From Bacteroidota bacterium (GTDB lineage Bacteria > Bacteroidota > Ignavibacteria > Kryptoniales > JAKASW01): a DNA stretch of 64,000 nt. Numbering within the stretch: the stretch's first letter is position 1; each line of letters begins with the position of its first letter. The stretch is from assembly GCA_021825585.1 (NCBI GenBank), contig JAKAGT010000025.1, positions 1 to 64,000 of the forward strand, in the 5' to 3' direction. Made by a program: the position numbers and the translations under genes. The notes under the pieces are model-generated. The model made no database searches and was not told the origin of the DNA. It worked only from the letters and a program-made list of their open reading frames with translations. Below, piece after piece: positions 52,140 to 60,487 of the stretch.

Positions 52140-52439
52140 ATGACGTTGAAGAACTCGAGTATGGGCAATGAAGAATTTGTTGCAAATGAATTCAAAAACC
52201 GATGGGATAAGTTCCGGGATGCCCTGCGGCATGAAGACCAGCTCCTATTGGACGAGATGTTTAAGGCTACGGAGATTCACCGTGATGCGATTGCGGCAGG
52301 CGAAGGGAACGAGTTCGAGAAGCAGTTTATGGCGATGATAATTGAGAAGAGGAAGATCGACGATGAGTTTGAAGAGAGGTTGGATGATCTTAAAGATAGG
52401 CTTGTAGAATTAGAAGAAGAGATTCGGTCGGCACTTTGA
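52140..52439 (+). CDS. Small acidic coiled-coil protein
   Basis: A 99-residue protein with 'NRWDKFRDALRHEDQLLLDE' and a long charged coiled coil ('KRKIDDEFEERLDDLKDRLV', 'ELEEEIRSAL'). No family recognised. It is transcribed away from the DUF72 gene. ATG 52161 is an alternative start. Confidence 0.55.
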   Translation: MTLKNSSMGNEEFVANEFKNRWDKFRDALRHEDQLLLDEMFKATEIHRDAIAAGEGNEFEKQFMAMIIEKRKIDDEFEERLDDLKDRLVELEEEIRSAL

Positions 52440-52495
52440 CGAACTATTGGTATGTCGCCCGTAGTTGGGTGATTCGGAAGGTGTTTGTTCGCCAC

Positions 52496-53500
52496 TTACA
52501 AAGATAAGCTTAACCCCATGCCTAGCCCCTCAGGTATCATAACCGGCTGGAAGAGAAGTCTCGGCGATTCGCCGGACGTACCGTGACCCAGATTGAGCGA
52601 GAAGGGATGAGATGCAATTTCGCCAAAGCTGTAACCAAGGAAGATTCCAAGTGGAATGTCGCTCCACCAATGGTAACCGTAGGCGTCCAGGCTCATTGCG
52701 ATTGCACCCATCATTACATAACTGGCGGGTTTAAACCAGGTGAGTTCCGGATAGTTCTCCCCAATGACTACCAGAAGAGCCGTAGCTGATGTAATGTGGC
52801 CGGAAGGAAAAGCGTCGTATTGCGGTTCGTGCCTCAAATAGGAAAGCTGACCCGGAACGAAAGTCCAATCACCGCCCGGCTCAGTGGCAGCTTGAGGCCT
52901 TTGCCTGCCTGATATGTGCTTGAGTAACTGGTCTACTATTCCGCTTGCAAGGATCGCTTCGGCGACTTCACTCCCGGTCCGGATGGCACGGCTGTCATCG
53001 AGTGCCAAACCGTAAGCCGCAAACACCCCTGCGACTCCAAATTCTACCCTTCCGTCACCAGCCCAGACCAAATCGTCTGTGAAGGACCTAAACGCCGAAG
53101 AACGGATATACAGTGATCTCTCATTGCGCCAAAGTCGGTTGTCAACTGTCATCAGTCCGACGGTCAACCCTGCAATTCCGGCAGAAAGCGGGAGCTTATC
53201 TATTTGAAAGGAAGTGGTCGCAAACCGCGTCAAATCTCCAGGCAGATTGGTGACCATGCTGTACCATTTGGGGCGGTAGCCTTCGAGCAAGGCAACTGAG
53301 TTTGAAGAGTCGGTACCAGACCTCCCGAAATATGCCGGGTCTTCGAGCTTCGCGCTGTAGTCATTTTGCGGCTCCTCCGTCTTGAGCGATACGTCCCTGG
53401 TAGATTGAGCCGAAGCTTGCGCAATGAAGAAATAGGTGATTAGTATGAAGACCAAACTATTAATGGCCCTATCCGGAATAAAGCAATCGTGCAAGTGCAA
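52496..53500 (-). CDS. PAP2-superfamily phosphatase, membrane-associated
   Basis: A 334-residue protein with an N-terminal membrane signal ('SLVFILITYFFIAQASAQ'). The phosphatase motifs are 'KHISGRQRP' (motif 1), 'AFPSGH' (motif 2) and 'SLDAYGYHWWSDIPLG' (motif 3, where the usual SR becomes SL). Such enzymes remove phosphate from lipids such as undecaprenyl pyrophosphate or phosphatidic acid at the outer face of the inner membrane. The changed Arg in motif 3 could lower activity. Confidence 0.85.
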   Translation of the reverse strand: MHLHDCFIPDRAINSLVFILITYFFIAQASAQSTRDVSLKTEEPQNDYSAKLEDPAYFGRSGTDSSNSVALLEGYRPKWYSMVTNLPGDLTRFATTSFQIDKLPLSAGIAGLTVGLMTVDNRLWRNERSLYIRSSAFRSFTDDLVWAGDGRVEFGVAGVFAAYGLALDDSRAIRTGSEVAEAILASGIVDQLLKHISGRQRPQAATEPGGDWTFVPGQLSYLRHEPQYDAFPSGHITSATALLVVIGENYPELTWFKPASYVMMGAIAMSLDAYGYHWWSDIPLGIFLGYSFGEIASHPFSLNLGHGTSGESPRLLFQPVMIPEGLGMGLSLSL

Positions 53501-54547
53501 GGTTAAGGCTCCTGTCTAAGGTGATTTCAGATTGGGGACCGCAGCGCTCAGCGAATTTGTAAAATACCCATAACATGGTGATTCTCCATACTGAGAAATT
53601 GTTTCGAATGCTAATCAGGATTCGGCGCCGTAGATCGTTTCTCAATATTCGCTGACTTTAATCGAACAAGTAGGTTCGCCGAAAGGTTCAATCTTGAAAA
53701 TGGGGGAAACGGCACCCTTTATAGAACGGAAACTTTCAGGCATCAGAGCCAGCCGGATAGGAATGGGAGTAAAAACTGGAAAGGGAGCCGATTAGGCGAT
53801 CTGGCAACAATGGTGCGCTTGAATCGCTCAAGGCGGGGCAATCATCAAATCAATCTTCCCGCTCTCCTCTTTTCTGATAAACACGTGGATTATTGCGGTC
53901 AAAAAGTTCGAGTCATCGTTCCGATCGGGAAGCAAGTCAACATAAAGAATCCGATAAGAAAGTCTACCACTCTCAATTGTCATTTCGTGATTGTAGGCGA
54001 ATCCCAGGGTCACTAACCTCGCATCGACACATCTCGCACAAGAGGGCCGCAAGATAGAAGAGTTCCTTCCTTAAATGATCAGAATCACGATGACGGGCCC
54101 CCAAAAAACGTCCCACTGCTACATTGGTGGGTTCGAAGATCGCTTGACCGGTGGGGAATAGAACGGGAAAGGTCGAACCCCGCGGCTAAGTGAATTGGCG
54201 ACGACCGCTCCGGAAGTCTTGGTGTCTATTGAAATATCTAATGTCTGAGCGGACCATGGCCTACGAACTGGCCGCGCTTTTGACGAGCAAGCCCAGACCA
54301 AGACAAACGGTCGGCCACAATAGCGGCAGGTTACATATGCTAATGCTTGACTTTGCCAGGGGCTCATATTATTTTTTCCGAAATCAAGCTACCGAGCCAG
54401 TACCAAGTTGACGCTGGAATCACAGCCGATAATTCGGCAGCAGGGCAACGAGCCGGCGGTAGGACTGAATCGCATGTCGTAGTGAGCGGATCGTACGCCC
54501 GTTAACCAAGTGTTCTAGAAAGTACCTGCGGAGGAGGAGGAGTCGAG
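53501..54547. other. Gene-free 1-kb region
   Basis: No frame here has a ribosome site together with protein-like sequence or family match. Candidate short frames on both strands (for example 53828-54052 minus and 54190-54411 plus) look accidental. Weak inverted repeats occur (cccac/gtggg near 54112-54131). The strong ribosome site of the hydrolase gene closes the region. It may contain decayed DNA at the edge of the accessory island. Confidence 0.4.
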
Positions 54548-55492
54548 ATGCGAACTGGACATTTTGTGAAAGGGCTGTTCACGCTCGGTTTCGTGTTGCT
54601 TTCTATTGCGCCGTTACCTATTTGGGCTCAACAGGCGGCAAATCGCGGTCGAGCAAATGTAAATGGCGTCTCGCTATACTACGAAATCTACGGGCAAGGG
54701 GCCCCTCTTGTCATTATCCACGGCGGTCCCGGACTGGATCACACGTATCTTCTGCCACAGCTTCTGAAGCTTGCCGATCACTACAGGCTGATCTTCTACG
54801 ACCAGCGTGGCAGTGGAAATTCCACTGGAACAGTTGATTCAGCCTCTATGACAATCGGTACTTTTGTTAGGGATCTCGATGGGCTTCGTGCGGCGCTAAA
54901 ACTCGACACGATTAATCTCCTCGGCCATTCATGGGGAGGACTTCTCGCGATGGAATATGCCTGCACATTTCCGACCCGAGTCGGAAAGATAATCCTCGAA
55001 AACTCGGCAGGGCCGACATCGGAGTGGGAGTTGCCGCTAGGTAGGAACAGAGAGTCTCGAAGAACGCCGGCGGACAGCGTTGCCCTGGTGAAGATAATGG
55101 GTTCCGCGGGTTTCGCGAAGCGGGCTCCTCCGGCCATGGAACAATTCGCCAGAGTTTTTTTCCGCAGCTACTTCCACAACCAATCCCTTGCCGACAGTCT
55201 AACACTCACATTCTCCCAAGAAACCGCAAAGAACATTCTCCCAATATTTGCCTTCATGGGCAGGCAGATAGCGAGCTACGATCTGCGGCCGGAGCTAAGG
55301 AAATTGGAATGCCCTGTCCTGATTATCGCTGGAGATGACGACCCGATTCCCCTCAGCTACGCCGAGCAGACTCACGAATTGATCCACGGTTCGAAGCTGG
55401 TTGTCCTGAAAGACTGCGGACACTTCTCTTTCATCGAGGCGCCACGACGATTCCTGTCCGCCTGTGACGATTTTCTATCCGATGCGAAGTGA
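54548..55492 (+). CDS. Secreted alpha/beta hydrolase (proline iminopeptidase-like)
   Basis: A 314-residue enzyme with a signal peptide ending in 'IWAQ'. It has the oxyanion motif 'IIHGGPGLDHTYLLPQ', 'FYDQRGSGNSTG', nucleophile 'LLGHSWGGLLAMEYA', acid Asp in 'IIAGDDDPIP' and base His in 'CGHFSFIEAP'. HGGPG and DQRG are marks of the proline iminopeptidase / alpha-beta hydrolase family. The start has an unusually long purine-rich ribosome site ('gcggaggaggaggagtcgag'). Confidence 0.88.
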   Translation: MRTGHFVKGLFTLGFVLLSIAPLPIWAQQAANRGRANVNGVSLYYEIYGQGAPLVIIHGGPGLDHTYLLPQLLKLADHYRLIFYDQRGSGNSTGTVDSASMTIGTFVRDLDGLRAALKLDTINLLGHSWGGLLAMEYACTFPTRVGKIILENSAGPTSEWELPLGRNRESRRTPADSVALVKIMGSAGFAKRAPPAMEQFARVFFRSYFHNQSLADSLTLTFSQETAKNILPIFAFMGRQIASYDLRPELRKLECPVLIIAGDDDPIPLSYAEQTHELIHGSKLVVLKDCGHFSFIEAPRRFLSACDDFLSDAK

Positions 55493-55526
55493 TTTCGTAA
55501 ACCCAAGCACTTGATCGGAGGGTGCC

Positions 55527-57350
55527 ATAAGGTCCTCTGTTTACCGCCTCTTGATTGCGTCCTGTTCGATTGTTCTCTTTCCTTTCCTTGCATTCGCCCA
55601 GAGGACGATTGTGCTAAGTGACACGGCTGAAATGTACCAAATCGGGGGATTCGCTTCGGTATTCCGCGATCCCACCGGGAAGATGACTATAGATAGCGTG
55701 GCGACACCGAGCGTCCTGCGAAAGTTCCTGGAATCGCGATCATCCGAGCTCAACTTCGGTCACACGGGCGACGCCATATGGATAAGTTTCAGCCTGCTGA
55801 ATGATTCGCAAATCAGGTCTCAATGGTTTATCAGCGAAGACTACTCGGCGATTAACGACATCAGGTTTTACTCTCCTCTTCCGAACGGGAAGTTCAGCGA
55901 ATCCCTAGCCGGCCTGGATTATCCGGTAAGGGCAAGGGCGTTTCCAGGCAGGGTTGTTGTCTTCCCGATAAATCTGCCGCAATACCAGCAGAAGTTATGT
56001 TTCATTCGTATTCGTTCCATGAGCGCCATTCCTGTTTACCTCAGAATCTGGAAGCCAGCGGCTTTCTTCAAGAATGAGTCGCGGCGCGATTTATATTTCG
56101 GATTCTTCTACGGTGCTCTGCTCATCATGGCTTTTTACAATTTGTTCCTTTTCTTCTCAGTGAGAGATTACAGTTACCTTTTCTATTTCCTTTATGCAAT
56201 CAGCGTTGGCTGGTACCAGTCGAGTCTTGACGGCACAATCTGGTACTTGATTGGAGGAAATAGTGTATGGATGAATACTCACTTGCCCGTAATATCGATC
56301 GGCTCTTCGGCACTATTTTCTCTTCTTTTCGTCCGCGAATTCCTTAGGGTTTCCCAAATCCATGTGCGGTTGGATAAGTTTTATACCCTCCTCATCTTCT
56401 CGGGGTGTCTGTACATCGCCTTTTTGGCGACCATCGACCCTGGCCTTTCTATCCTGATTTCAGGTCCTTACTGGCTCTTGACGATCGCATTCAATGTATT
56501 TGTCGGGATTTACTCTGTGAGAAATGGTGACCTCAACGCGCGTGTTTTCCTACTCGCTACCTCGCTGTTTCTTGTGGGCGCATTTCTACGGGTATCCAGA
56601 GTCATGGGGGCGGAACAGGAGTCTTTTATCACGGAGTGGGGGATGCAGATCGGCATTCTCGTTGAGATGACGGTTCTCTCTTTCGCTTTGGGATATCGAA
56701 TCAACTTGATAAGACAACGGGAAGCCAGAGAGAAGGCCCTCCTGCGCAGCAGGATCGCCGGTGATCTGCATGATGAGATTGGAAGCAACTTGAGCAGCAT
56801 TTCTGTGGCAAGCCAGATGTTGACTGGGCGAATCGATTTGAGTGAGGCGGAGCGAAGGCAACTCGAAGAGATAACCTCCACTGCCCGGGAAACCGCAGAT
56901 TCCATACGCGATATAATCTGGTTCATCAACCCGGAACATGACAAGCCTGAGGACCTGGTCCAACGAATGAGAGATACGGCAGCGACACTTTTGCAGGGAA
57001 TGAAAGTCGATTTTAACGAGACTGGAAGCAAGACGATTAACGCGAAGGATCTTCGGTTCAGGAGAAATCTTTACCTTATTTTCAAAGAAATACTGACCAA
57101 CATAGTGAAGCATTCGCGTGCGAGCTCGGTAGAAATCAAATTGGACGAGAACCGCAGCGAGTTCAGAATCGAAGTCAGAACCGACGGCGTGGGATTCCAC
57201 GAGAAGAGGATCGATCAGCGCCAGTGCGATGGGATGAAGAACCTGAAGAGACGCGCAGCTGAGATGGGCTGCAAGCTGCTCATTTCAAGTGAACCGGGAA
57301 AGGGAACGACCGTGACAGTGTCAATTAGGTCTGGAGGAGCACACAAATAA
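55527..57350 (+). CDS. 7TMR-DISM histidine kinase 1, apparent ATA start
   Basis: About 607 residues. Ribosome site ggagg (55517-55521) lies 5 bp before ATA, from which the frame gives a signal peptide (M)RSSVYRLLIASCSIVLFPF ending in 'AFAQ'; the first conventional codon, TTG 55551, would remove the charged part of the leader. A 7TMR-DISMED2 sensor domain (~30-170) and seven helices (~190-390) are followed by a HisKA_3 domain with phospho-His in 'AGDLHDEIGSNLSSIS'. The ATPase domain N-box is 'ILTNIVKHSRA', but the G1 box reads TDGVGF, lacking the first Asp of DxGxG. Confidence 0.85.
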   Translation: MRSSVYRLLIASCSIVLFPFLAFAQRTIVLSDTAEMYQIGGFASVFRDPTGKMTIDSVATPSVLRKFLESRSSELNFGHTGDAIWISFSLLNDSQIRSQWFISEDYSAINDIRFYSPLPNGKFSESLAGLDYPVRARAFPGRVVVFPINLPQYQQKLCFIRIRSMSAIPVYLRIWKPAAFFKNESRRDLYFGFFYGALLIMAFYNLFLFFSVRDYSYLFYFLYAISVGWYQSSLDGTIWYLIGGNSVWMNTHLPVISIGSSALFSLLFVREFLRVSQIHVRLDKFYTLLIFSGCLYIAFLATIDPGLSILISGPYWLLTIAFNVFVGIYSVRNGDLNARVFLLATSLFLVGAFLRVSRVMGAEQESFITEWGMQIGILVEMTVLSFALGYRINLIRQREAREKALLRSRIAGDLHDEIGSNLSSISVASQMLTGRIDLSEAERRQLEEITSTARETADSIRDIIWFINPEHDKPEDLVQRMRDTAATLLQGMKVDFNETGSKTINAKDLRFRRNLYLIFKEILTNIVKHSRASSVEIKLDENRSEFRIEVRTDGVGFHEKRIDQRQCDGMKNLKRRAAEMGCKLLISSEPGKGTTVTVSIRSGGAHK

Positions 57351-57391
57351 CAGAATGACAGGGCTTTAATTCCAAATGAGAGGAGGGTCAA

Positions 57392-59206
57392 ATCAGGAGA
57401 CTTAGCTTCGGAGCGCTCGGGTCCATCTCGATTCTGCTATTATCGTCGGTGCACTGTCCTGCACAGGAAGTGATTGTTCTGAACGATAGCGAGACCTCCT
57501 ACAATATAGGCAGACAGACTTCATTCCTTCGTGATCCGAAGGGCGATCTTACCATCGACAGCGTGGCGATCGGGAGCGCGTCGAGGCAATTCAAACAATC
57601 TAATTCTTCGGAAACAAATTTCGGCCATACCTCAGACGCGGTGTGGGTCGAGTTTGCACTTAGAAATGGTGCGACAACTGGGTTCGAGTGGCTCCTTGCC
57701 GAGAACTATTCAGTAGTCGACGAAGTCGAATTATACTCACCTTCATCAGGAGGTAAATTCAGGGAGATGGTTTCCGGCATAGATTATCCTATGAGTGAAC
57801 GCGCGATTCAAACCCGCGTCATCGCCTTCCCGTTGATTTTGAAGCCGTCCGAAGGAAGGGTTTACTACTTGCGGTTCAAATCCCAATTATCACTCCCTGT
57901 CTCTTTGACGATATGGAAACCATCCGCTTTCTTCAGAAACAACGAGAAAGAGAATCTGATATTGGGAATATTTTACGGCGCCTTGACTATCATGGCGTTT
58001 TACAACCTCTTTCTTTTCCTTTCAGTAAAAGACTTCAGTTACCTGTATTATTCCCTCTACGCCCTCATTACCGGATATTATCAATCTTGCATGGATGGAC
58101 TTCGATTCCGATTCATCCTTCCGAACAGCATTGGTTTAGCCAATCTCGAGATCGGTTCCTCGATCTGGCTTATGGGAATATTCTGGACACTTTTTGGGAG
58201 GGAATTCCTGCAGGTTGAGGAATACTCTGTGTTTCTTCAGAACCTGTATAGAATAATGGTCGGGATATTCCTGGCCGGGGTCGCGTTCACGCTAATTTTC
58301 CAGAGTGGATTCATGTACTGGCTCAGTACGCCATTATGGGTGTTTGGTGCGCTCCCTTTAAACATTGGAGCAGCGATTTACTGTTTGAGAAGGGACAATC
58401 CCAATGCCAGAATATTTTTGGTTGCCGCTACAATTTTCATTGTTGGAATACTCCTGAGAGGACTCAGAGTCAGCGGTCTTGTCCCGGCTTCCTGGCTCAC
58501 TGAATCTGCGCTACAAATCGGAGTAATTACTGAGATGACTCTACTCTCCTTTGCGCTCGGCAACCGAATAAACCGCATCAGGCAGGAAACCGAACGGGAG
58601 AAAGCTCTGGTGCGCAGCAGGATTGCCGGTGACCTGCATGATGAGATTGGCAGCAACTTGAGCAGCATTTCTGTGGCAAGCCAGATGGTTGAACAGAGCG
58701 GAAATCTCGGTGAGTTGGAAAGGAGACAACTGAGGGGCATCACGGAAACGGCAAGGGAGACTGCAGACTCTATTCGCGATATAATCTGGTTCATCAATCC
58801 GGAACATGACAAGTCTGAGGATTTGGTCCAACGAATGAGAGATACGGCAGCAAAACTTTTGCAGGGGATGAGAGTCGATTTTGAAGCCAAAGAAAGTAAA
58901 ACCATCAACGCCAAGGATCTTCAGTTCCGGAGGAATCTCTACCTTATCTTTAAGGAAGCCCTTAACAATATTGTAAAACACTCCAAAGCGCACCAAGTGC
59001 GTATAGAGATGGAAGAATCATCGGATGGAATCAGACTCCAAATCACCGATGATGGGGTTGGATTCGACGAAAGGAAGATCGATCCCCGTCACGGAGACGG
59101 AATCAAGAATCTGAAGAGACGAGCTGCCGAAATCGGCTGTGACCTTCATATTTCGAGTGAGCCGGGGAAAGGTGCGACGGTGACAGTCATGACGAGGGCA
59201 GAATGA
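57392..59206 (+). CDS. 7TMR-DISM histidine kinase 2, apparent ATC start
   Basis: About 604 residues, a paralogue of the preceding kinase. Ribosome site ggagg (57382-57386) lies 5 bp before ATC, giving a signal peptide (M)RRLSFGALGSISILLLSSV ending 'HCPAQ'; the next usual codon, GTG 57449, would remove the leader. A 7TMR-DISMED2 domain, seven helices and HisKA_3 ('AGDLHDEIGSNLSSISVASQ') are followed by an ATPase domain with an intact G1 box 'TDDGVGF'. A run of 33 bases around the H-box is identical to kinase 1, suggesting gene conversion. It probably phosphorylates the regulator at 59521. Confidence 0.87.
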   Translation: MRRLSFGALGSISILLLSSVHCPAQEVIVLNDSETSYNIGRQTSFLRDPKGDLTIDSVAIGSASRQFKQSNSSETNFGHTSDAVWVEFALRNGATTGFEWLLAENYSVVDEVELYSPSSGGKFREMVSGIDYPMSERAIQTRVIAFPLILKPSEGRVYYLRFKSQLSLPVSLTIWKPSAFFRNNEKENLILGIFYGALTIMAFYNLFLFLSVKDFSYLYYSLYALITGYYQSCMDGLRFRFILPNSIGLANLEIGSSIWLMGIFWTLFGREFLQVEEYSVFLQNLYRIMVGIFLAGVAFTLIFQSGFMYWLSTPLWVFGALPLNIGAAIYCLRRDNPNARIFLVAATIFIVGILLRGLRVSGLVPASWLTESALQIGVITEMTLLSFALGNRINRIRQETEREKALVRSRIAGDLHDEIGSNLSSISVASQMVEQSGNLGELERRQLRGITETARETADSIRDIIWFINPEHDKSEDLVQRMRDTAAKLLQGMRVDFEAKESKTINAKDLQFRRNLYLIFKEALNNIVKHSKAHQVRIEMEESSDGIRLQITDDGVGFDERKIDPRHGDGIKNLKRRAAEIGCDLHISSEPGKGATVTVMTRAE

Positions 59207-59520
59207 GTACGGGAATATTGGAATCGTGAAATGATGTAGAAGGTAAGCAGGCAAATGGTTAATGGGAAGATAGTGAGAAAGTCAAACGATAAGCTATTGG
59301 TGGGGGCATTAGAGTGAGAGTATGCGCTGAAAATACGACTGCGGCCGGCGGGATTAAGCGAGTGGTAATTCTGATTTTCCACGAGTGCGTAAAATGCTGA
59401 AGCTAATCGCAGTCTGCCGATGGCTGCTAAAGAATACCACGAACGTGCGATATTAAAAAGTATTTTCAAATATTACGATCTCAAGTGGAGTTGAATCTGA
59501 ACAAGTATGCTTCCGTATAA
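59207..59520. other. Intergenic region before the response regulator
   Basis: No gene is supported. The region should hold the promoter of the regulator gene. An AT-rich stretch with 'tattaaaaagtattttcaaatatt' features lies at 59451-59475. No clear operator could be identified. Confidence 0.35.
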
Positions 59521-60180
59521 ATGCCCAGCGAGATGAACATAAATATCTGTGCATCGGTTTGGCTCGTAGAAGATAACCAACACTACCGCCAGACGATGGT
59601 CGATTTGATAAACCAATCGCAGGGTTTAGACTGCAAATATGCCTTTGATTCCTGTGAGGCGGCAATCGAGCAAATGAGGACCGCAGAACCTCCTGAGATC
59701 ATACTTCTGGACATTGGACTCAAAGGCATGAACGGAGTCGAAGGGGTGAAGAGATTCAAGGAGATAACTCCCGCGACGCACGTGGTAATGTTGACGATAC
59801 ACGAAGATAGCAACCTGGTTTTCGAGGCCCTGTGTGCTGGTGCATCGGGCTACCTATTAAAGGACTCATCGCCGGAAAGAGTCATCGAGTCGGTTAAGGA
59901 GGTCCTTGCAGGAGGGGCGCCCATGAACGCCCAAATTGCCAGGAAAGTTGTCGAGTCATTCCGGCAATTCAATCTTCCGAAAGGCGACTACGGTCTGACC
60001 GAAAGGGAAAAGGAAATACTTGGACATCTCGTCGGAGGGCTCAGCAAGAAACAAATCGCCGAGAAACTATTCATCAGTTTCCACACCGTGAACACGCACA
60101 TAAGGAATATCTACGAGAAGCTGCAGGTTAATACGAGGAGCGGCGCGATCTCAAAGGCCTTCAAGGAAAGGCTGGTTTAG
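59521..60180 (+). CDS. NarL/FixJ-type response regulator
   Basis: A 219-residue protein. The receiver domain (~10-125) has the acid pair in 'VWLVEDNQHY', phospho-Asp in 'IILLDIGLKGMNGVEG', a Thr in 'VVMLTIHED' and Lys in 'GYLLKDSSPER'. A LuxR-type DNA-binding domain (~155-215) follows: 'LTEREKEILGHLVGGLSKKQ' with 'IAEKLFISFHTVNTHIRNIY'. It is probably the partner of the two DISM kinases, which carry the matching HisKA_3 type of phosphotransfer domain. An ATG at 59533 is an alternative start. Confidence 0.93.
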   Translation: MPSEMNINICASVWLVEDNQHYRQTMVDLINQSQGLDCKYAFDSCEAAIEQMRTAEPPEIILLDIGLKGMNGVEGVKRFKEITPATHVVMLTIHEDSNLVFEALCAGASGYLLKDSSPERVIESVKEVLAGGAPMNAQIARKVVESFRQFNLPKGDYGLTEREKEILGHLVGGLSKKQIAEKLFISFHTVNTHIRNIYEKLQVNTRSGAISKAFKERLV

Positions 60181-60487
60181 GGGCGAACCCGACGAGGGCA
60201 TCGGGCAGGCAGGGACATAAGTATCTCACCTGAACATCGACAATCGTGTTGTGGACACTCGACCGGCATCCACTCGCTCTGGCGTGCCCCGACAATATGG
60301 TCCTCCTCTCAGACTGACAAATTTCATATCCAGCATCTCATCTAGATCACACCAGGGCGGGCAGATGAGCAGAAACAACGGTCCTTAAGAATAGCACGTT
60401 TGTGCGATTGAGATGCTTGACCTCCTCGTACTATTGTTCCCAGGCGATTGAAACGAAATTTATGCGCCAACAGAGGAGACCTTTATA
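60181..60487. other. Intergenic region before the repeat protein
   Basis: No gene is supported. A short hairpin (cccga / tcggg, 60188-60205) lies just after the regulator stop. The promoter of the surface-protein gene is expected here, possibly under control of the neighbouring regulator. Confidence 0.4.

Noticed and set aside
54120-54145. Sequence like a tRNA T-arm (gggttcgaagatc)
   Set aside because: The bases flanking the loop do not pair, and it does not match the tRNA-Leu core at 20061, so it is not the far att site.
53810-54411. Short frames on both strands in the gene-free region
   Set aside because: No ribosome sites, implausible composition, no family match.
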